A stretch of 64,000 nucleotides of DNA from Larix kaempferi (lineage: Eukaryota > Streptophyta > Pinopsida > Pinales > Pinaceae). Positions 58,617 through 64,000 of the stretch are shown here, piece by piece; within the stretch, counting starts at the first letter, position 1; the number at the start of each line of letters is the position of its first letter. The notes beneath the pieces are model-generated. The model ran no database searches. It saw nothing but the letters and a program-made list of their open reading frames with translations, and was not told where the DNA came from. A program made the position numbers and the translations under genes. The stretch lies in NCBI GenBank assembly GCA_027924585.1, contig BSBM01000602.1, positions 5,393,501 to 5,457,500 on the forward strand, given 5' to 3'.

Positions 58617-58990
58617 CTTGTACATGAGGAGAAATGATGCTTCAATTCTAACCCTTGTTTAAGCATATGATGGAGGCCGATATTTGGGCAAATGCTTGTT
58701 TCATTCAACCAGCTCATCACCAGCCGTGAGTCCGAGAAGATATGGATATTGAAAATATTGTTCTCCAAATCCAAAGAGAGGGTCGTGACCACGTTGAGCA
58801 GTTCGGCATAATTATTGGTATTGTGACCCAAGCCTCTTTTGAAATACAACGCTTTCCCATTGAAGTTTATGTAACCCCCAACTCCACTTCTTCTTGGATT
58901 CCCTCGAGATGCATTGTCATAGAATGCATGTGGTAAGGAGCGATCAAAGATGAGCATTTTTATCACCCAAGGATATTTATGGATCAATGA
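58617..58990 (-). pseudogene. LINE 2 RNase H, main part
   Basis: FYDNASRGNPRRSGVGGYIN carries the DG(A/S)-(R/K)GNPG start (Asn for the usual Gly). NTNNYAELLNVVTTLSLDLE contains the TNN-AE block with the catalytic Glu, and IHIFSDSRLVMSWLN the D-S block. Open for about 120 codons up to the insertion of H. It follows the zf-RVT segment in the normal order. Confidence 0.85.
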
Positions 58991-59039
58991 TTTTTTATCC
59001 TTGGGAAGTAAGTATTTTAACTGATAGAATGCGATGGGG

Positions 59040-59520
59040 GGATGGGGGATTACACCTGAGAAGATCGCTTCATTTGTAGTGATCCATATACTCCAACAAA
59101 TATGTCAAGGGAGAGTCGAAAGATCAGCTTCTCTTGTCTTTGAAAACCAATTTTCCCATTCCGCTTGAAAGGATATCCCATCCCATTGTGGACATGCCCC
59201 CATTGAGCATGCTGAGCTCCAAACCTCTTTAGTGAAGTGACAGTGTACCATAAGATGGTTAATTGTTTCATCTTATTCTACGCATAAAGGGAATATGCTA
59301 GGACCTATATTTCCTTCTCTTCTATAGGTTGTCCCATGTAAGGACTTTATTCTTGAGCACTAGCCTACAAAAATATTTAGTATTTGGCGGGGCTTCCATT
59401 TTCCATATTGTAATCCACCATGAAGAGGCCCCACCAACAGGGTTGGATCTTGTAGCGCCTTGTAACCTAAGTTGACCTTGTAATTTCCATCTTCTTGATT
59501 CTATATCCATGTCAATTTCT
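59040..59520 (-). pseudogene. LINE 2 zinc-binding (zf-RVT) region
   Basis: IWKMEAPPNTKYFCRLVLKN followed by KVLTWDNL, then after shifts GPSIFPLCVE, INHLMVHCHFTKEVWS. The PxC-C-H-H/C layout is that of the zinc-binding region after RT in plant LINEs. Confidence 0.8.
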
Positions 59521-59671
59521 TGGGCCGATCATAAAGGGTAATAGATGGTCAATTGAGGCTTGAGATATATTTGTTCCATTGCATAGTTAATGCTTGTGAT
59601 AGATGTAATTGTTCCGCTAACTTACATCCTCTATTCCAATGATCTTAGATCTTAGATTGGAAAATGCCTGC

Positions 59672-59694
59672 AATATATATATATATATATATAT
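59672..59694. repeat. (AT)n microsatellite
   Basis: About 11 alternating AT units within the LINE 2 relic. Confidence 0.9.
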
Positions 59695-59699
59695 GGACA

Positions 59700-61500
59700 G
59701 TGTTGTTTAATAAAACCACCATTTCCATGGGAAGCAGGTCTTCCTAACATATGCTTAGTATGGGGTTAGAGCTTAGAAAGATGCTCTTTTTGTTACTCAA
59801 GCTCCATGCAATATGTTGACTAAGTAGAGGATTTTTTTTTTTAATAGCCCTCTAGAGTAGTGATCCTTCTTGATCATGTGGCCGAGATCCGATCCATGAA
59901 ATCAATGATCTTGGAGCAATATATTTATATTCAATTATATACTTCCAGAGGCCCTTTTGTGTAAACATTCGCCATAAGCTCCTAGTAGCTAGGGCTTCTA
60001 AGAATTGATGGAGTTTTTTGAAACCTCATCCCCCATTGGAATTTGGAGAGAAAAATATTTCCCATTTGCACAGGGGTAGGATTTTCTTTTATTTTAATCC
60101 ATATTAGAGATATGCTACACAGATCTTTCTGATAGAATTTAGAATAGATTTTGTGATGTGTGCCAAGGCCATCGAAAAAATCGATATTGCCTCCATAACA
60201 CTCTTAAACAAGGTTACTCTTCCTACTATGGAGATCAATCTATAGTACCAGGATCTAATCTTGTTTTTTTATTTTGTCAATGAGCCATTGCCAATCGACA
60301 AGTCTATAGTCATTTTCCTTGAGAAGGAATCCCAAATATTTGAAGAAAACAATGGAGGAAGCTTCGATGAAGGGAAGGAATTTACAAATTAAATGTTTAA
60401 GAGCCTCCAGAATGTTGAAGAAATGTATGGTTTATTTTGGAGATTTATTTCCATATCGGTGGAGGAAGTGAATATATTTAGGATCCTTTCAAGACTCTTT
60501 GATTCTACCATATGTGCATTCCTAAAAAGTAGGATATCGTCTATGAATAGGATGTGCAATAGAGACAGGGAAGAGGTGATTTTTACCCCAGATAGAGTGC
60601 CAAGAGATATTTCGTGATTTATATGACACTTAAGAGCATATACTATAATGAGGAAAAGTAGGGGGGAAAGAGGACAACCTTGGCGAAGTCCACTAGATAG
60701 ATGGAAGGAGGATGTTGAGCCATTTACGAGGATTGAATAGGAGACACTTTGGTAAAAATCTTCGATCCAGTTGATGAAGAGGTGATATAAACCTACATGA
60801 GTGAGGATAAGATGAAGAAAAATCCAATTTACCCTATCAAAAGCTTTAGAGAGATCTAGTAAAGCATGAAAGAGGGACGTGACTTGGACTTGATCGCGTG
60901 AAGGGATTCTTGAGTAAGGCTAATTGCATCATGTATATTTCTTTGATCCAAAAATCCAAACTGTTGAAAGGAGATATGGGATGATAGGATTGGTTTGAGA
61001 CAACGAGCGATGAACTTAGAGATAAGCTTGTAGATACAGTTGCAAAGTGAAATGGGTCTATAGTGTTCAAAACCTTGTGGGGAATCCACCTTTGGAATAT
61101 TTGCAATAAAACTAGAGTTGACGGGCGAGTTTATCTTACCTATTGAGCAAGATTCCTCCACCACAACTATCAAATAATTTTCCAAGAGATCCCAAAATCC
61201 CACATAAAAATTTGTCGTCCATCCATATGGACCAGATGATTTTCCATTCTAGAAAGAGAGAGAGAAGGGCATTGTGTACCTCTCTTTTGGATACATGAAT
61301 TAGGAGAGCAGAGCCTTGATATTTTGATAGACATCTTTGGAAAAAGGATGATGATGCAAAAATATCTCTTATGTTCTCCTTTGGTAGTTCAATGAATAGG
61401 TGCTTATAGTGGGTTGTAGCTGCCTTTGAAATGAATTTAAAATCTATACACTCATTCCCTGAATAATATTTAATATGCCAAATACCGTTGTTAGATTTCC
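59700..61500 (-). pseudogene. LINE 2 reverse transcriptase
   Basis: On the minus strand: NSSFIANIPKVDSPQGFEHY, RPISLCNCIYKLISKFIARC and QQFGFLDQRNIHDAISLTQE (60,856-61,203). Then FDRVNW-like remnants, GLRQGC-like remnants, and the active-site region ILFIDDILLF at about 60,530-60,560, with both Asp kept. Further on KYLGFLLKENDYR at about 60,300. Many stops; one open block of 115 codons remains. Confidence 0.85.
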
Positions 61501-61513
61501 TACCATTTGCTTG

Positions 61514-61834
61514 TCAGTGGAAAAAAGTTGAATTTTGGTCTCCTTTTGATAGCCAAAGTGCCTTGCTTTTCATTCCCCATTTTGCTTCATTCCATACAAG
61601 GATCCTATATTTTTCTCTTTCTAATGTATCCAACTTAGCCTCTAAGTCTTCACTGAATTGGACAAATTTTAAGGTATCTAGAATATCAATGATTTTACCT
61701 TCAATCTGAAGGAGGGTTTTGTCAAAATTTGTGAAGGTATTCTTCACCCATTCTTTACTCAAAGTTTTTATTCTTGTCATTTTTTTATGAAGTGACCCCA
61801 TGGCATGATTATCTGAATCCTCCCTGTATGGCAC
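61514..61834 (-). pseudogene. LINE 2 linker between endonuclease and RT
   Basis: Open for about 100 codons: IKTLSKEWVKNTFTNFDKTL, EDLEAKLDTLEREKYRILVW and KALWLSKGDQNSTFFH. The last is the WL-GD-NT-FFH motif that precedes RT in plant LINEs. Confidence 0.8.
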
Positions 61835-61869
61835 CCAATTGTCTCAAACCAAATATCTAAAATCCTTAT

Positions 61870-62615
61870 ATAGAAACTAATGTGGATTGAATTTGTATGG
61901 GGTAGGAGGTTTTTGACCTGAAGTAGCAAGCTCTAGGAGGATAGGCATATGATTAGAGTGGCCCACTTTTATAATGGAGGACTTGTATGCATTTAGGTCA
62001 AGAAGGAGGGTCTCATTTAGAAGGAAGCAGTCAAGTCTCTTGGAGAGATGACCTTCTCGAACGTTTATTGGACCAGGTAGGTCTAGCAATAATAGGTTCA
62101 ACAAGTTGCAAAAGGTATAAATGAAGGGATAAATAATCAGCAAGGATATATTTTCTGGCATTCGGGCCCCAATATTCACTACAGAATCAAGTGAAGTTGA
62201 GACCACCTCCTAATATGAGGTGAGGATGAGCTAGGATATCAGAATCCAAATACGCAACCCAAAAATCTCGACGATCATGGGACAGAGCATATACATTAAG
62301 GGAATCCACAAAGAAGTTGAGGGACTTTGAGAAATAGGTAGCAAAAATATAGTTAGGGTTTCTTACTTAGCATTAGAGGACAAGTGAGCTATTCCAACCA
62401 AGGGCTAATCCACCAGAGTTACCCAAAGCATCAACAATAATAAAATTCCAGTCTAGAAACAATTTATTCAAGATGTTTCTTATTGTTTCTATGGAACACA
62501 TTGTTTCTTGAATAAAAAGAGAAAAAGTTATGTGTTTTTGTACTAATCTTTTGAGGGAACATTGTCTTGAGGTTGTTCCTATACCTCTCATGTTATTAGA
62601 TAGCACATTCATTTG
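61870..62615 (-). pseudogene. LINE 2 endonuclease (EEP type)
   Basis: MNVLSNNMRGIGTTSRQCSL at 62,612 is the usual N-WN-RG start (Asn-Asn here). LFIQETMCSIETIRNILNKL carries the Q-E-T block, and GNSGGLALGWNSSLVL the GG-A-W block. Then RRDFWVAYLDSDILAHPHLI, LGGGLNFT in place of GGDFN, and STRPTW-like and RLDCFLLNE blocks near 62,040. The active-site Asp of the GDFN motif is missing. Two or more stops and shifts. Confidence 0.85.
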
Positions 62616-62984
62616 TTATCCTGGGGAAGGGATGCTTTGCTAAGGGACCTTTGAATAGTATACTGTATTCCAGCACAAATATCCTTTTCAACATCGGATT
62701 TAGCATGATCCATATATTATTTCCTTCCTCTAGTTGAGGGAGCCACCATTTGTTGAGTCAAAGTGAGCCCTTTGAATTGATTTCCCACCTCTTTTTTCTG
62801 AGAGCATATAATATAGTGCCTCGATGAATAAGGATTTGAGTGAGACTTGTACAAGGTGTATTTGGTGCAGGGGGGGGATATCTCCTAAGTATCATCAAGA
62901 TCAATCAGTGGATCATGTATCATTGGTGGGTGATCCTCATAGGCATTTGGCACATTTTTTTCCTTTCCCTTTGACAATGTCCAT

Positions 62985-63960
62985 TGGAGCCCATCATTAT
63001 TGATTCCATCTCGTTAATATTTTCTTGTATATTTTTTGTGACTCGAGAGAATTCCTCATTAACCCTAGAATCCATTCTTGATGTAGCACTTCCTGTGTAT
63101 CAATTTTCCTCACTACTTTATTTTGGGAAAAGTACAGGGATTCCTCACCATAATATGAGGGGCTCATTACCAGATCAGTACCAACGATATCATCTGATGA
63201 TCTTAATAGTGGGAAATAAATATTCAAATGGACATGAGATCAACAATAATTGCAACGAAATGGCATATTCTTATAATCCAAAGTTTGCATATAGGAATGT
63301 TCACTAGCTTCAATTAGGATAGCATCTAGAAAGTCTTGTGCTATGTCTATTTCCATGCATATTCTGGCTGTGGAGGTTTGGGTCTTTTGTTTTGTTTCTA
63401 GAGCAATATTTAGAAAAGAGCCAAGAGAGTCTCCTATAGATTTGAAGATACGGGTCTCCCAATATCCTATTGGGAGACATGGCAATTTTACCCATAGGGA
63501 AAGAGTATGTATGTGATCTTAGATGGGATCAAAACCAACATGCCATCAAAATGAGGTTACGGTCGCAGTGCCCTAGAACCATGGACCTTCCAGGTAAATT
63601 TTTAAACAATCTTAAATGGATTTAAAGACAAAATTTATGTATCCTTTGGCACCAACATGTGCTAGTAGAGTATACCCAAGAATGTGGACCCATGTTCGTT
63701 GAACCCTGTTTTTTAGATCAACCTCCTTGAATCTTCTTGCATGAAATCGACCAATTAGGGAAAATTCAGTGTAGTATATTACCTTTTCTTTGAATATATC
63801 CAGTCTAATTGTGACCTTCATCTCCTTTGATAGCTTGGCGGTGTAGTGAGGTATTTGTTTATGGAAACTAACCCACCTCTATTTTTTTGAGTCGTCCTTT
63901 GGAAGATCGAAGGGTTCACTCGAAAGGGGGATGGATTCTGCAGTGTAGGAGGATATGTAG
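62985..63960 (-). pseudogene. LINE 2 ORF1 (gag-like), partial
   Basis: KEKVIYYTEFSLIGRFHARR and QRTWVHILGYTLLAHVGAKG (63,612-63,821) resemble the DUF4283-type domain of plant LINE ORF1. LPCLPIGYWETRIFKSIGDS follows, then RICMEIDIAQDFLDAILIE and an incomplete zinc knuckle FRCNYC-stop-SHVHLN (about 63,210-63,255). A hydrophilic tail follows to about 62,990. Stops and shifts between parts. The N-terminus is outside the window. Confidence 0.8.
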
Positions 63961-64000
63961 TCGATTCAAAACGGAAATCAAGAAGGTGAAATAGGAGGGG

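Larger units (their letters stand above)
56840..64000 (-). mobile_element. LINE 2: L1-like relic, split by solo LTR H, cut by window edge
   Basis: On the minus strand, from right to left: ORF1 (gag-like), endonuclease, RT, zf-RVT and RNase H, the full order of a plant L1-like LINE with an RNase H. Nearly every domain carries stops. The 5' end lies beyond 64,000. The last codons of RNase H fall at about 56,840-56,985, left of H. No poly(A) tail was recognised further left. Confidence 0.88.

Noticed and set aside
1-64000. CRISPR-like regular repeats
   Set aside because: The tandem arrays have no unique spacers and lie in a plant nuclear context.

Overview
This is a plant nuclear window, very probably from a large, repeat-rich gymnosperm-type genome. 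The reasons are one intron-containing plant gene fragment, plant lineages of Ty3/gypsy, Ty1/copia and L1-like elements, many old and stop-ridden copies, and almost no genes. The species is inference. I see no bacterial genes, rRNA genes, functional tRNAs or CRISPR arrays.

Layout. 1-3.2 kb: short tandem repeats and a head-to-tail array of tRNA-related (SINE-like) units. 3.2-3.7 kb: the only host gene seen, the first two exons of a HIPL-type gene on the minus strand with a candidate TATA box; later exons are not in the window. 3.7-8.0 kb: AT-rich DNA, a LINE RNase H scrap and degenerate repeats. 8,013-27,240: nest 1. A decayed Ty3/gypsy chromovirus (A; gag, PR, RT, RNase H, INT, remnant chromodomain) has a much younger non-autonomous relative (B, LARD-like, no gag-pol) inserted in its 5' LTR. 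Both target duplications are visible.

27,840-49,073: nest 2. A minus-strand Ty3/gypsy element (C) contains three later insertions: a non-autonomous LTR element (D) in gag, a solo LTR (E) between gag and protease, and a Ty1/copia element (F) between protease and RT. Removing D, E and F leaves about 10.2 kb of C, which has a reading frame before gag and another after integrase that I cannot assign. 49-54 kb: a plus-strand L1-like LINE relic split by solo LTR G. 54-56.8 kb: AT-rich DNA with microsatellites. 56.8-64 kb: a minus-strand L1-like LINE relic split by solo LTR H and running off the right edge.

Nothing here works as a pathway; the window records layered insertions. The most unusual items are B with its exact 42 x 11-bp CpG-rich minisatellite, the hairpin-forming minisatellite in A's LTRs, the unassigned frames of C and D, and the tandem tRNA-related array. 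All similarity calls were made by reading translations, without database searches.
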